A stretch of DNA of 64,000 bases from contig NZ_LT707420.1 of the NCBI RefSeq assembly GCF_900155605.1, forward strand, positions 126,585-190,584. Direction: 5' to 3'. The translations under genes and the position numbers were made by a program. Below, piece by piece: positions 10,239 to 20,031 of the stretch; position 1 is the first letter of the stretch; each line of letters starts with the position of its first letter. The notes under the pieces are model-generated. The model searched no databases and was not told where the DNA came from. It was given only the letters and a program-made list of their open reading frames with translations. This DNA comes from Actinomyces marseillensis. GTDB lineage: Bacteria > Actinomycetota > Actinomycetes > Actinomycetales > Actinomycetaceae.

Positions 10239-11615
10239 CTAGTTCTCCGACTGGAGTTTTACGCGGACGGTGTTCTCAACGCCGTCACGCACGTAGGTCA
10301 CCTTGACTTCCTGGCCACCCATGTAGCGCCTCACGTATCCAACCAGGGATTGCGCCGATGAAACAGTGTTGTCGTCAACAGCCGTGATGACGTCCCCGGC
10401 CCTCAATCCAGCGGCTTCTGCGCCCGAGCCCTGAGTCACTGCGGAGATCTGCGCTCCCGCGCGAGTATCGTTTCCAACTCGCGCAGCACCCGTCGTAATG
10501 GAAACTCCCAGCCGGGCGTGGTCGACCGTGCCATTTTGGATGAGCTGATTGACAACGGAAACGACCAGGTCCGAGGGAATCGCAAAGCCCAGACCAATCG
10601 ATCCCGCTTGAGAACTCGACGACGAGGACAGCGAGGCAATCGAGGAGTTAATTCCGATCACCTGCCCGTGCTCGTTAAAGAGAGGACCGCCAGAGTTACC
10701 GGGGTTGATCGAGGCGTCGACCTGAATTGCGTTCGTCGTCACCGCCTGGTTGTTTTGCTGTTGAAGCTGATTGAAGGGGTCTTTCGAATTGCCCTGGTCA
10801 TTCGATTCGGAGGCCTGCACCTGAACGGGACGGTTGAGCGCCGAGATAATTCCAGTCGTTACGGTATTTGATAGGCCCAGGGGTGAACCGATCGCCATGA
10901 CGGGCTGACCGACCTTGAGGTCGGAAGATTGACCGAATTGCGCGGCGACCAGATCCGAAGGCGGGTTGACCAGGCGAATCACTGCGAGGTCTGTGCTTTG
11001 GTCAGTTCCAACGATTTTTGCTTCGTAGATTCGCCCGTCGGTCAGGGTGACTTGGATTCTTCCGCTTCCGTCGACGACCGAGGAGATGACGTGGTAGTTG
11101 GTGACGATGTTGCCGGAGGAATCAACGATCGCGCCTGATCCGACGCCGGAAGAGTTTTGCCCAGAGACGTTGATTGTCACGACCGCGGGAGACACGGTTG
11201 CCGAAACCGCCTCCCAATCGACCGCAGTTCCAGCAGAGTTTGCTTGTGCAGGGGCGGAAGTCTGGCTGACCAAGGGGGTGGTAACAGAGGAACGCAGATT
11301 CTGGCCAAGTACCAGGGTTCCGCCGGTTGCCATTCCGATACTGCAGACCATCGCGAGGAACAGGGCTCCCCAGCCCGGGCCGCGCTTGACCGGAGCGGGC
11401 GCAACGGCAACCGGTGCCGCTTCTACGGTCTCTGCGTCAGTTTCCTCTGCCGAGGCGACCGGCGCACTCTGCGTGAAGCTTGCGTCGCCAGCAGCCGGAG
11501 TTGCAGGAGCCGGAAGGACAGGGCTAGGAGTTTCCGAGGCGCTTTGCTCGGGTGTTTCATTCATCTGCGGTTGGAAGCGTGCACCGTCTTCGGGTGTGTT
11601 TTCGTCAGGATTCAT
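10239..11615 (-). CDS. Membrane-anchored HtrA/DegP-type serine protease with PDZ domain
   Basis: A 458-aa protein: about 110 residues of Pro/Ala/Glu-rich cytoplasmic leader, one membrane helix (GWGALFLAMVCSIGMATGG), a trypsin-like domain with the triad His in TNYHVISS, Asp in TDLAVIRL and Ser in INPGNSGGPLFNE, then a C-terminal PDZ domain (GAQISAVTQGSGAEAAGL). Family members degrade or refold damaged exported proteins at the outer face of the membrane. An insert rich in Gln and Asn (QLQQQNNQ) lies between His and Ser. Not in an operon with its neighbours. Confidence 0.93.
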   Translation of the reverse strand: MNPDENTPEDGARFQPQMNETPEQSASETPSPVLPAPATPAAGDASFTQSAPVASAEETDAETVEAAPVAVAPAPVKRGPGWGALFLAMVCSIGMATGGTLVLGQNLRSSVTTPLVSQTSAPAQANSAGTAVDWEAVSATVSPAVVTINVSGQNSSGVGSGAIVDSSGNIVTNYHVISSVVDGSGRIQVTLTDGRIYEAKIVGTDQSTDLAVIRLVNPPSDLVAAQFGQSSDLKVGQPVMAIGSPLGLSNTVTTGIISALNRPVQVQASESNDQGNSKDPFNQLQQQNNQAVTTNAIQVDASINPGNSGGPLFNEHGQVIGINSSIASLSSSSSSQAGSIGLGFAIPSDLVVSVVNQLIQNGTVDHARLGVSITTGAARVGNDTRAGAQISAVTQGSGAEAAGLRAGDVITAVDDNTVSSAQSLVGYVRRYMGGQEVKVTYVRDGVENTVRVKLQSEN

Positions 11616-11658
11616 CGCCGACCCATTTCAATCGTTATCAATTTGTTACATTAGCATG

Positions 11659-13365
11659 CTACAAGGATCGCAGATGCGCAATATCTTTCGTCGGTCGCGA
11701 AATAGGAAGATGAAGAATCTCTAGTCCTTCAACTTGCGAAGCGAGGATCTCTCGAAGCTGGGTAAGCGAGGAAATAGTGCGGGTTTTTACGCCGTATGCC
11801 GCGCCAAGTGCGGAGATATCCGCACGCTGTGAGACCCCGAAATAACGCTCGTACACTCCCGCAGATGCTGTGCGCCCATGCTCGAGGCTCTCAAAGATCG
11901 AACCACCGGAATCATCAAGAACAATTACTCGAAGAGGCGGAAACTTCTCACCGCGAGGCAGCCCCAAACCAGAGGCATCGTGCAAGAAAGTCAGGTCCCC
12001 CATCACCGCAGTCACCCCCGAGTAATCTGCACCTTCAAGGCGCGCGCACGCGCTCGCCCATCCAAGAGCGGTCGAGGTATTGCCATCGATTCCCGCCAGC
12101 CCTCGATTCGACCAGACCTGAGTAGGGCCGCTGGCGTTTTCGTGGCGGTACGCGATGAGGTCAGCGATACGAACCGGGTTGGAAGCCCCGAGGAAAACCC
12201 TTGGACACAGCTGCCACACCATATCCATCACACCAAGCGCGCTCGGAGTATCCCCATAAGAGGCAATGATCTCCTCAATCCCCGCGCGAACTTCTTTCAC
12301 GCGTTCACGCAGCGCCTCAAGTAGGGGAAGTTGGCGGGCCTCGTCCACACAATCATTGTCATGAAGAGATGGCACAACACATGATGCACTTCCGTGCAGA
12401 TCGGGCCACTCACCGTAGGAAGCAACAACCACAACTCGTTTACCCGAGGCGCACACAGCCTGAACCGGACGCGACAAGGTCGGACGCCCCGTCACAATAA
12501 TCTGCTCAAAGCATCCCGTGACCTCTTCATCACCAAGAAGCGTCTGCTGGAAAGGAATACGTACATCTTCAGGAACACCGGTCACCATTGGCTCGGCAAA
12601 AACCGGAACCCGCGAGCGAGCGGCCCACTCAAGCACTGCTTCCTCAGCTCCCTGTCCCGCAATGACGACAGTCGCTCGCGCTGGATCAAGAATGTTCTCA
12701 CTGAGGGGATCGCGAAAAAATTGCGCGGGATAGACCGCTCCCTCAGCGCGCCGGTTTCCTTCATGGGCCTCGCACACACTCTCGGTCTGGAAATCTTCGG
12801 GAACCAGCGGATCACGGAATTCACAATTGATATGAACGGGGCCAGGAGTACCGCTCGGCGCGCCTGCGCTTGCCGCAAGCGCGCGGCACATGCGATCAGG
12901 GACACTCCCCAGTTCTTCTCTCGCGGTCGAGAAGTTCCACTCCCCCACGACGTGAGGCGAGAAAAGTCCCTGCTGCGTCATAGTTTGCGAGGCCCCAACT
13001 CCGTGCAGGTCGACGGGGCGATCGGCGCTGATGGCCAGCAGTGGGACGCGGGAGTAGTGGGCCTCGACAATCGCGGGATAGAGCTCGGCAACTGCACTTC
13101 CCGAGGTCGTGATGACGCAGGCGCGCGCAGGGCCTCGTCGCTGCGAAGCACTCGCATCAAGGTTCAATCCCAAGGCGAAGAAGGCAGCGGAGCGTTCGTC
13201 GAGCCTGACGTGAACTCGAATCGGGCTCTTTGCCTGCGCTTCTAGGCACGCAAGAGCATAGGCGAAAGGAGCATTTCGCGATCCAGGACAGTACACGAAG
13301 TCGCGGACTCCGCCCGCGATGAGGGAGTCAATGATGCCGTGCGCTAGAGCTTGTGATGGGAACAT
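11659..13365 (-). CDS. menD: 2-succinyl-5-enolpyruvyl-6-hydroxy-3-cyclohexene-1-carboxylate synthase
   Basis: A 568-aa thiamine-diphosphate enzyme adding the succinyl semialdehyde unit to isochorismate. It has the N-terminal GVRDFVYCPGSRNAPFAYAL, VRLDERSAAFFALGL with the catalytic Glu, a TSGSAVAELYPAIVEA block, and the C-terminal ThDP motif MGDLTFLHDASGL. I chose the ATG at 13365 (MFPSQALAHGI), 10 nt after the menC stop; a longer frame to 13437 would overlap menC deeply. Transcription follows menC. Confidence 0.95.
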   Translation of the reverse strand: MFPSQALAHGIIDSLIAGGVRDFVYCPGSRNAPFAYALACLEAQAKSPIRVHVRLDERSAAFFALGLNLDASASQRRGPARACVITTSGSAVAELYPAIVEAHYSRVPLLAISADRPVDLHGVGASQTMTQQGLFSPHVVGEWNFSTAREELGSVPDRMCRALAASAGAPSGTPGPVHINCEFRDPLVPEDFQTESVCEAHEGNRRAEGAVYPAQFFRDPLSENILDPARATVVIAGQGAEEAVLEWAARSRVPVFAEPMVTGVPEDVRIPFQQTLLGDEEVTGCFEQIIVTGRPTLSRPVQAVCASGKRVVVVASYGEWPDLHGSASCVVPSLHDNDCVDEARQLPLLEALRERVKEVRAGIEEIIASYGDTPSALGVMDMVWQLCPRVFLGASNPVRIADLIAYRHENASGPTQVWSNRGLAGIDGNTSTALGWASACARLEGADYSGVTAVMGDLTFLHDASGLGLPRGEKFPPLRVIVLDDSGGSIFESLEHGRTASAGVYERYFGVSQRADISALGAAYGVKTRTISSLTQLREILASQVEGLEILHLPISRPTKDIAHLRSL

Positions 13366-13375
13366 GTCTTTTCTT

Positions 13376-14437
13376 CTAGTGATAGTGCGCCATTTCAGTA
13401 ATGCGCTCAGCCCAGGACTGAGTAAGAGAGCTGTCAATAGGTGCTTCGCTCACCAAAGCTTCGTTCAAGGAAAGTTCGGATGGAATCATGCACCCGTCGT
13501 GGATGAGCGCGGGGGTGAGCGCGGTGTCTGCTGCAAGCAGATTAGCCGTCCCCAGCCCACACGGCCGTGGTGCCTGATCCAGAGCACATGCCACTCGCGC
13601 CGCATAATCCAAGCCGAAGCTGGTCTCGAGTGCCGAAGAGATCACCACTGGCATGGGGAGTTCTTCAACAAGGAGAGTAACCGCACGTCCTCCGCCTAGG
13701 GGCGCGATCTTAATGACGGCCACATCCGCTGCTTCTAGACGCGCGACGTTGAGGGGGTCTTCCGCGCGACGAATCGATTCATCTGCAGCGATGGGAACGT
13801 CTTGTTTTCGTCGCACCCATGCGAGGTCTTCAACTGCCATGCAGGGTTGTTCAACGTACTCAAGTCCGCCCACTGCCCCGGCTGCACGATTCAAACGCGC
13901 AATCCACGTCAGGGCATTCTCCCGGTCCCATGCCCCATTGGCATCGACACGCACCCGTGCGGATGACCCGTGTCGTTCAGCTAACGCCTCGGCGACTGCC
14001 TCAACGCGCCTGCAATCACGCTCAAGATCGGAACGCGCATCGGCGACCTTCACTTTCGCACTCGTCCACTGAGGAGCATCGAGTATCCTCTGGCGCGCAG
14101 CATCGGCTGCGATCACCGGAATCGTCACATTGAGGGGGACCCGTGATCGACGAGGCCGCGGCGAGGCAATGCGCGCAGCCTCCAATGCGCTGGCAAGCCA
14201 AACAGCAGATTCCTGGGGGTCGTAATCCCAAAACGGAGCACACTCTCCCCAGCCCTCTTCGCCATGGATGAGAAGGCCTTCGCGCACATCAATCCCTCGA
14301 AAACGCACACGCATAGGGATTGAATAGACGAGCACTCGATCAATCCCGTCGAGTACGCGTCGCGCGTCGGAAGGTAGTTGCTCAAGAGAGAGTTCGTGCA
14401 GACGGAGAGGCGAAGCATCCGCATGCGTCTTCTCCAC
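13376..14437 (-). CDS. menC: o-Succinylbenzoate synthase
   Basis: A 353-aa enolase-superfamily enzyme dehydrating SHCHC to o-succinylbenzoate. The motif order is right: SAKVKVADA with the catalytic Lys, RVRVDANGAWD, YVEQPC, IAADESIR and VIKIAPLGG (second Lys). It starts at a GTG with AAGG about 9 nt upstream, only 11 nt after the GH42 stop, so it probably shares the sugar-operon transcript; menD follows after 10 nt. Confidence 0.92.
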   Translation of the reverse strand: MEKTHADASPLRLHELSLEQLPSDARRVLDGIDRVLVYSIPMRVRFRGIDVREGLLIHGEEGWGECAPFWDYDPQESAVWLASALEAARIASPRPRRSRVPLNVTIPVIAADAARQRILDAPQWTSAKVKVADARSDLERDCRRVEAVAEALAERHGSSARVRVDANGAWDRENALTWIARLNRAAGAVGGLEYVEQPCMAVEDLAWVRRKQDVPIAADESIRRAEDPLNVARLEAADVAVIKIAPLGGGRAVTLLVEELPMPVVISSALETSFGLDYAARVACALDQAPRPCGLGTANLLAADTALTPALIHDGCMIPSELSLNEALVSEAPIDSSLTQSWAERITEMAHYH

Positions 14438-14448
14438 TATGCGATCCC

Positions 14449-16608
14449 TTATCTCTCAACGACTAATGCTGAACGCGGAGCCAGGACCACGTGTCCCGTG
14501 CATTCACTTCCGCTGAGAAGATCTTTGCCCACAATCCCGCTCAGTTCAACTGCACGATCGGAATGGTTGAGGAGGAAGAGGAAGCCCTCGCGTTCCTGTG
14601 CCTCAACTCCTCGAGGAAGATCGGGGAACACGGGGAGAATTCGCGCGTAGCTCGCCCACATGCGTACAAGGACCGATCGCGAAAGTGCATCGAAATCGGC
14701 TGCGGCATACCACACCGAGCCCTGACCAACTCGGTTTCGGCTCAGTGCGCACGCTCCCGCTAGGTCAACTCCGCCGCCTCGGCCATCAAAGTAGGCCACG
14801 CACTCAACGCCGGCCGAGGAATTTCCTTCGCCGAGGCCTCGCCACTCATGTTCGCCCACGGGCACGATCTTTTCGGCCCAGCGTCCCGAGCGCAGGTCTT
14901 TGGCAGCGTCTCCAACCAGCTCGATGGTTCGCTTGAGAGCCTCGTTGTCGGTATCGATTCCGCACCAGTTCAGGGCAGCGGGAGTTTCTACGGCACCGGA
15001 AATCCTGTAAGCAGTGCTCTCGCGAGCATCGTAAGTGCGCCCCTGAGAGGGGCCGGTCAAGGTCGAGTGTTCGACAACCTTCACTCCGGTAAGGTCTGCA
15101 AGAGAGCCCAAGTACCCGCCCAAAATAGCGCCGCACTGGCTGTCCACAACGGCGCTCGGGGCGGTGATAACTACCTGCGAGCCGCGCTCGGCGGCAATGC
15201 GCAACGAGTGCGCCATATTGGAGTAGTCGATAAAGACTGCCGGCACAACAATGAGATCGTAGGAAGTGAAGTCGTTATCAACGCCCACAACATCGGTCGC
15301 AATTCCTGCTTCCCACAGGCTTTGATGCCAGGCTCGAGCAGGACCAAAGAATCCCCATGAGTCAAGACCGTTTTCACTGTTGATCGGCCCCAAGGCGAAG
15401 CCCCTGGCCCATTCGCTTTCCCAGTCGATGACGACAGCGGCGCGGGACGTCATACGTGAGCCTGCGACGGGCGACAGGCGCTTGAGAGCCTGTCCGGTTT
15501 CTACGACGTCCCTCCAGATCGGCGAGTTCTCACCCGAATGCGGGACCATTCCAGAGTGGAAGGTCTCCGAGCCTTTTGCGGATTGACGCCACTGGAATTG
15601 GAGGATTCCATCCGCACCGTGCGCCATGCGAGCAATGGACCACAGAAGGAATTGTCCGGGCCGCTTTGGGGAGTTCTGGGGACGCCACTGGACGGCACCG
15701 GGGGCTTGCTCCATGAGCAGCCAGGGGCTTCCCCCAGACAGGCCTCGCATGACGTCTCCCTGCCAAGCGATCTCGTGCGCACCTTGGGGGTCCGCAGGGT
15801 CCGGGTAGGAATCATCAGAGATCACATCAAGGCATGGTGCCCACGCGCGATAGTTGACGAAGGGGAAAGTCCCCATGAAGTTCGTGGTGATCGGGCGATC
15901 GCTGTAGCGACGGATTACGTCGCGCTCGTGAATCATCAGGTTTCGTAGCGCCCAGTCACTGAAACGACGCCAATCGAGCATCTGCGACGGGTTGTGGAAA
16001 GTCGGCATCGCACGCGGGGGCTGAATCTGCGCAATATCGGTGTAAGTCTGGGACCAAAATGCCGTTCCCCAGGCGTGATTGATCGCTTCGATAGTGCCGT
16101 AGCGCTCCAGCAGCCACTGACGGAAAGCTTGCGCAGATTCCTCGTCGAAGCTCTCCCAGGTATGGCAGCCATATTCGTTGGAAATGTGCCACATGACGAC
16201 GCCCGGGTGATCGCCGAAACGACGAGCCATGGCCTCGGTCAGCGCACAGGCCTTTTGGGAGAAAAGCGCGCTAGAAGGGTTGTACTGTTGGCGCGATCCA
16301 AAGCCCAAGCGCACGCCTCGAGAATCGACGGGAAGTGTCTGGGGATAGCGCTGCGCCATCCAGGCCGGAGGGGAAGCAGTCCCATTGGCCAGATCCACGC
16401 TAATGCCGGCATTGTGGAGCTGGTCAATGAGGTCTGCTAGCCAATCGAGGTCGTAGTGACCTTCTTCGGGTTCAAGGGATGCCCACGAGAAGATTCCCAG
16501 AGATATCAGAGTGACTCCGGCCTCGACCATGCGTTCAATGTCGCACAGGTTGGTCTCGCGGTCCCACTGTTCAGGGTTCCAATCGCCCCCGTAGGCAATC
16601 CCTTCCAT
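14449..16608 (-). CDS. GH42 family beta-galactosidase, cytoplasmic
   Basis: The 719-aa protein has the GH42 start GIAYGGDWNPEQW, the acid/base Glu near residue 145 (WHISNEYGCHTW) and the nucleophile Glu near residue 300 (WLLMEQAPGAVQW), followed by the trimerisation and C-terminal domains. No signal peptide is present, so it acts on imported oligosaccharide. The ATG at 16608 follows AAGGA by 7 nt; the longer frame to 16746 would overlap the permease. It is the last sugar gene of the ABC transporter operon and lies 11 nt from menC. Confidence 0.93.
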   Translation of the reverse strand: MEGIAYGGDWNPEQWDRETNLCDIERMVEAGVTLISLGIFSWASLEPEEGHYDLDWLADLIDQLHNAGISVDLANGTASPPAWMAQRYPQTLPVDSRGVRLGFGSRQQYNPSSALFSQKACALTEAMARRFGDHPGVVMWHISNEYGCHTWESFDEESAQAFRQWLLERYGTIEAINHAWGTAFWSQTYTDIAQIQPPRAMPTFHNPSQMLDWRRFSDWALRNLMIHERDVIRRYSDRPITTNFMGTFPFVNYRAWAPCLDVISDDSYPDPADPQGAHEIAWQGDVMRGLSGGSPWLLMEQAPGAVQWRPQNSPKRPGQFLLWSIARMAHGADGILQFQWRQSAKGSETFHSGMVPHSGENSPIWRDVVETGQALKRLSPVAGSRMTSRAAVVIDWESEWARGFALGPINSENGLDSWGFFGPARAWHQSLWEAGIATDVVGVDNDFTSYDLIVVPAVFIDYSNMAHSLRIAAERGSQVVITAPSAVVDSQCGAILGGYLGSLADLTGVKVVEHSTLTGPSQGRTYDARESTAYRISGAVETPAALNWCGIDTDNEALKRTIELVGDAAKDLRSGRWAEKIVPVGEHEWRGLGEGNSSAGVECVAYFDGRGGGVDLAGACALSRNRVGQGSVWYAAADFDALSRSVLVRMWASYARILPVFPDLPRGVEAQEREGFLFLLNHSDRAVELSGIVGKDLLSGSECTGHVVLAPRSALVVER

Positions 16609-16621
16609 TCTCGCGTCCTTT

Positions 16622-17530
16622 CTATCCCTTGACGGAGCCGGCAGCCAGGCCCGATTGCCAGTACTTCTGCAAGCCAAGGAATAGCACGATGAGCGGCAAA
16701 ACGCCCAAGAGCGCGCCCAGCATGACTGCGCCCTTTTGAGGAGCAAAGTAACTCATCATTCCGTACAAGCCCAAAGTGACAGGCTTGAGTTCGGGAGTGG
16801 ATACCATCATCAAGGGCAAGAGGAAGTTGTTCCAGGTTGCCACGAAGATGAAGAGGAAGATCGTCACCATTGCCGGCGCCAGTAGACGCAAGACAATCGT
16901 GAAAAAGACTCGAGCTTCTGAGGCCCCATCGATGCGCGCGGCCTCGATGAGCTCTGTCGGAACCGAAGAATCCGCATAGACCCGGCCAAGGAACACACCG
17001 AAGGGAGACACACAGCTGGGAATGAGGATCGCCCAGACCGTATCGGTCAGACCCAGGTTATGGAAGACCACGTACAGAGGAATCGTGAGCAGGGCGACCG
17101 GCATCAGCAGTCCGGCCATAATCAAAGCCATCGAGACATTACGTCCCGGGAAAACAAACTTTGCCATCGCGTATCCTGCGGCAACCGAGATCAGGGTTCC
17201 AATGACGCCAGCAGTCGTTGAATAGAAGAGGGAGTTGAGCACCCAGCGCCAGAAGAGGCCTTGAGTCCAGCCCATAAGCTTCGTGTAGTTGTCCGCCAGC
17301 TCAAAGTGACCAAACCAGAAGCCATTAGTAGAAACGAGATCTGCGTTCGACTTCGTTGCCGAGAACATCACCCAGATGATCGGCAGGATGAAGTAAACCA
17401 TGGTGATCGTCAGCGCAACGATGGTGGCGATCCGAGCAAGCTTCTTGGGAGCAAGGGTGCGCGGGGGCATTCCTTCAATCGAAACGCGGTATTCGCGTCC
17501 GTCAGGCAGTGTGCGAGTGGGAGTTGTCAT
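16622..17530 (-). CDS. Sugar ABC transporter permease (MalG type)
   Basis: A 302-aa inner-membrane permease with six hydrophobic segments and the EAA loop near residue 195 (ELIEAARIDGASEARVFFTIVLRLLAPA), which docks the ATPase. The ATG at 17530 overlaps the stop of the partner permease by ATGA. No ATPase gene is present in the locus; such CUT1 transporters commonly use a shared MsiK-type ATPase encoded elsewhere. Substrate is inferred from GH112, GH42 and GH20 nearby. Confidence 0.93.
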   Translation of the reverse strand: MTTPTRTLPDGREYRVSIEGMPPRTLAPKKLARIATIVALTITMVYFILPIIWVMFSATKSNADLVSTNGFWFGHFELADNYTKLMGWTQGLFWRWVLNSLFYSTTAGVIGTLISVAAGYAMAKFVFPGRNVSMALIMAGLLMPVALLTIPLYVVFHNLGLTDTVWAILIPSCVSPFGVFLGRVYADSSVPTELIEAARIDGASEARVFFTIVLRLLAPAMVTIFLFIFVATWNNFLLPLMMVSTPELKPVTLGLYGMMSYFAPQKGAVMLGALLGVLPLIVLFLGLQKYWQSGLAAGSVKG

Positions 17531-18459
17531 CGCAGAGTCTTCCTTTGCAAGAGCGCGTAGATCACGGCAAGTCCGCCAGCAACCAGTGCCATCACGATTG
17601 AGATTGCCGAGGCCGGGCCATCGCCACCGGGCGAGATAGTTCCGAACATGGTGTTGTAGGCCATCATCATCGGCGTGTAGGCATTGCCCATCCACCCATT
17701 TGCAGACTGCATAACTGCGGGTTCATTGAAGAGCTGAATTGTGCCGATGATGGAGAGCAAGACTGCCAGGAGGGCAGCTCCGGAGACCATAGGGATCTTA
17801 ATTTGGCGCACAATCTGCCAAGAGGAAGCGCCGTCGAGACGTGCGGCCTCGTACAGCTCATGGGGCACTGCTTGCAGCGCTGCCAGGAAGATCAGCATGT
17901 TGTAACCGGTGTAGGTCCACGTCGTCATATTTGCCATCGAGGCGAGGATTGGGGCGCCTGCGGCCATGAAGTCAATGTGGATTCCAAGGGAATCAAAGAA
18001 CTTAACGATCGGGGAAAGCTCAGGGGTGTAGATGTAGAGCCAGACCATTGCGGCAACAATGCCGGGGATTGCAAATGGCAGGAAGTAGCTCAGTCGGAAG
18101 ACACCAACGCGACGGATCAGGAATGAGTCCAAAACAAGAGCCAGAACAAGAGCCGAGATGATCATGATCGGGATCTGGAAGGCCGCATAAACAACGACTC
18201 GCCCCATGCCGGACCAGAATTGTCCGGACGTGATCACCATGGTGAAGTTTTCGAGGCCGACGAATTGATTTTTAAGTTCGCCGCCGCCGTACAGGCCTCC
18301 GCCACTTGCGACCTGACGGAAGAAGGACTGGTAGATTGCCACACAAATCGGAACGGCAAAAACCAAGAGGAACATAATGAAGAATGGGGCCATGAAGGCC
18401 CATCCGGTACGCGCATCGTGCCGCTCTCTGATACGCCGGTTTTGAATGTCTGACTGCAT
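17527..18459 (-). CDS. Sugar ABC transporter permease (MalF type)
   Basis: A 310-aa permease with six predicted membrane spans starting at GWAFMAPFFIMFLLVFAVP and the EAA loop HELYEAARLDGASSWQIVRQ. It forms the heterodimeric channel with the following gene, which it overlaps by ATGA. A stable stem-loop lies between it and the binding-protein gene. Confidence 0.93.
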   Translation of the reverse strand: MQSDIQNRRIRERHDARTGWAFMAPFFIMFLLVFAVPICVAIYQSFFRQVASGGGLYGGGELKNQFVGLENFTMVITSGQFWSGMGRVVVYAAFQIPIMIISALVLALVLDSFLIRRVGVFRLSYFLPFAIPGIVAAMVWLYIYTPELSPIVKFFDSLGIHIDFMAAGAPILASMANMTTWTYTGYNMLIFLAALQAVPHELYEAARLDGASSWQIVRQIKIPMVSGAALLAVLLSIIGTIQLFNEPAVMQSANGWMGNAYTPMMMAYNTMFGTISPGGDGPASAISIVMALVAGGLAVIYALLQRKTLR

Positions 18460-18508
18460 GTATCAATCACCCTCGATTGCTGGCAGATTGTGGACTTTAA
18501 ACACGGTA

Positions 18509-18542
18509 GGGGTGTGGTTCCTCAGCGGAGAAACCACACCCC
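18509..18542 (-). terminator. Stem-loop between binding-protein and permease genes
   Basis: GGGGTGTGGTT at 18509-18519 pairs perfectly with AACCACACCCC at 18532-18542 across a 12-nt loop. It lies in the 98-nt gap after the binding-protein gene. No strong T tract follows on the minus strand, so partial termination or protection of the upstream message from 3' decay is more likely than full termination. Confidence 0.65.
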
Positions 18543-18557
18543 CTCCGCGATTAGCGC

Positions 18558-19886
18558 TTACTCAGCGACGGGAAGGTTTCCGTCCTTGAGCGCCTTCACG
18601 GACTGCGTCTGAGCAGCCTTGAAGATGTCGATCACCTTGCCGGAGCCATCACCAGCTGCGGTTGCAGCCTTGGCCATGGGATCGCCGAGGGTCGAGAAGA
18701 AGGGGATGTAGGGGAAGTCGGGGGCCAGGTTGGCGTTTGCCTTCGACAGTTCAGCGAAGACATCCTGTCCACCGTAGAATTCCTTGACCGAATCCGGGGT
18801 CTTCATGGTGCCGGTCGTGGTTGCAACGACCAGGCCCTGGGAGACCAGAGCGTCAACCTGGGTGTTCAGCCAGTTGTTGAACTCCATGGCGCCCTTGGGG
18901 TTCGAGCAGCCCTTCATGACTGCAACGCCGGAACCGCCGTCGGGGCCGGTCAGCGCGCCCTTGCCGAAGTCAGGGAGCTGAGCAACTGCCCATTCACCCT
19001 TGTTGTCGGTCTTCTCCAGATCACCGGAGATGAGCGGTGCTTCCCATGCGGCACCGATGCTGCCGATCAGGGTCTTGTCGGTCAGAGCCTTTGTGAAGGA
19101 ATCTCCCCAGCGCTCTGCGACGAGAGTGGTCTTGTCATCGAGCATCGACTGCCAGAAGTCTGCCACGGTCTTGGCGGACGCATCGTCGATCTTGACGGTC
19201 CACTTATCGTTTTCAGCCTTGTACCAAACACCGCCTGCTGCAGCTGCCTGAGCGGACAGGCTGTAGCGCGACTCGTCAGCCTCGAAAGCAGAGATGTACT
19301 TGCCCTTAGCTGCTGCGATCTTGGCAGCGGCCTTGAACTCTTCGAGGTTGGTGGGAACCTTGATTCCCAGCTTCTCGAACTCAGCCTTGTTGTAGTAGTA
19401 AACAAGCGGGCCGGTGTCCTGGGGCAGGCCGTAGTACTTTCCACCCACGCCAACCTGCGAGAAGGCGCCAGCGGAGTAGTTGGCCTTGTACTCGTTGGCG
19501 TACTGGGTAACGTCTTCCAGCAGGCCCTTGGTGAACATCTCGGGGATTTCTGCATAGCCTAGCTGCGCCAAGCAAGGTCCGGAACCGGCCTTGACGTCGG
19601 TCTCGAGCTTCTTGATCATTTCGTTGGCCTTGCCATCGAACTTGACCGCCTCAACCGGGGTGTCAGGGTGCTCCTTGTTCCACTGCTCAGCGAGAGCCGA
19701 GATCTTGGTCATTCCCTCACCGTCCGGCAGACGGTGCAGGTAGGTGATGGTCGCTGCCTTATCAGCAGATGCCGAAGAGCTTGCGGTGCTGTCAGTCTTC
19801 GCGCCCGAACCCGAGCACGCAGTCAAACCCATCGCAGCAACTGACATGAGCGCAACAACGCTCATGGAGCGGCGTGACATGTGCAT
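18558..19886 (-). CDS. Sugar-binding lipoprotein of an ABC transporter
   Basis: A 442-aa extracellular solute-binding protein (family 1). The N-terminus has Arg residues, a hydrophobic run and a lipobox LTAC (Cys24), followed by a Ser/Thr/Ala linker. Inside are typical stretches such as AEQWNKEHPDTPVEAVKFDG and the hinge region PQDTGPLVYYYNKAEFEKLG. The ATG at 19886 is chosen because GAGAGGG precedes it by 6 nt; upstream in-frame starts lack a site. Transcription probably starts in the gap to the GH112 gene, under the inverted repeat at 19922-19936. Confidence 0.93.
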   Translation of the reverse strand: MHMSRRSMSVVALMSVAAMGLTACSGSGAKTDSTASSSASADKAATITYLHRLPDGEGMTKISALAEQWNKEHPDTPVEAVKFDGKANEMIKKLETDVKAGSGPCLAQLGYAEIPEMFTKGLLEDVTQYANEYKANYSAGAFSQVGVGGKYYGLPQDTGPLVYYYNKAEFEKLGIKVPTNLEEFKAAAKIAAAKGKYISAFEADESRYSLSAQAAAAGGVWYKAENDKWTVKIDDASAKTVADFWQSMLDDKTTLVAERWGDSFTKALTDKTLIGSIGAAWEAPLISGDLEKTDNKGEWAVAQLPDFGKGALTGPDGGSGVAVMKGCSNPKGAMEFNNWLNTQVDALVSQGLVVATTTGTMKTPDSVKEFYGGQDVFAELSKANANLAPDFPYIPFFSTLGDPMAKAATAAGDGSGKVIDIFKAAQTQSVKALKDGNLPVAE

Positions 19887-19921
19887 GTTATTCCCTCTCC
19901 GTTGTGGGACGTTTACAAAGT

Positions 19922-19936
19922 TGACACCTTTTGTCA
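19922..19936. promoter_or_regulatory. Candidate operator: TGACA-N5-TGTCA inverted repeat before the sugar-binding protein gene
   Basis: A perfect 5+5 bp inverted repeat with a 5-nt spacer (CCTTT), 36 nt upstream of the binding-protein ATG and just downstream of a possible -10 (TAGCAT on the minus strand). The same repeat, same spacer length, occurs before fba at 32956-32970. A second related site, TGTC-T-GACA, lies near 19977-19985. A repressor site is inferred; no regulator gene is in the window. Confidence 0.5.
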
Positions 19937-20031
19937 GCTTCATCCATTGCTCTCTTATGCTAACTCACAGAGAAGATGTCTGACACATTTTTAACCTGTG
20001 ACTATGCAATTAGTTGATTACGATTTGATAA

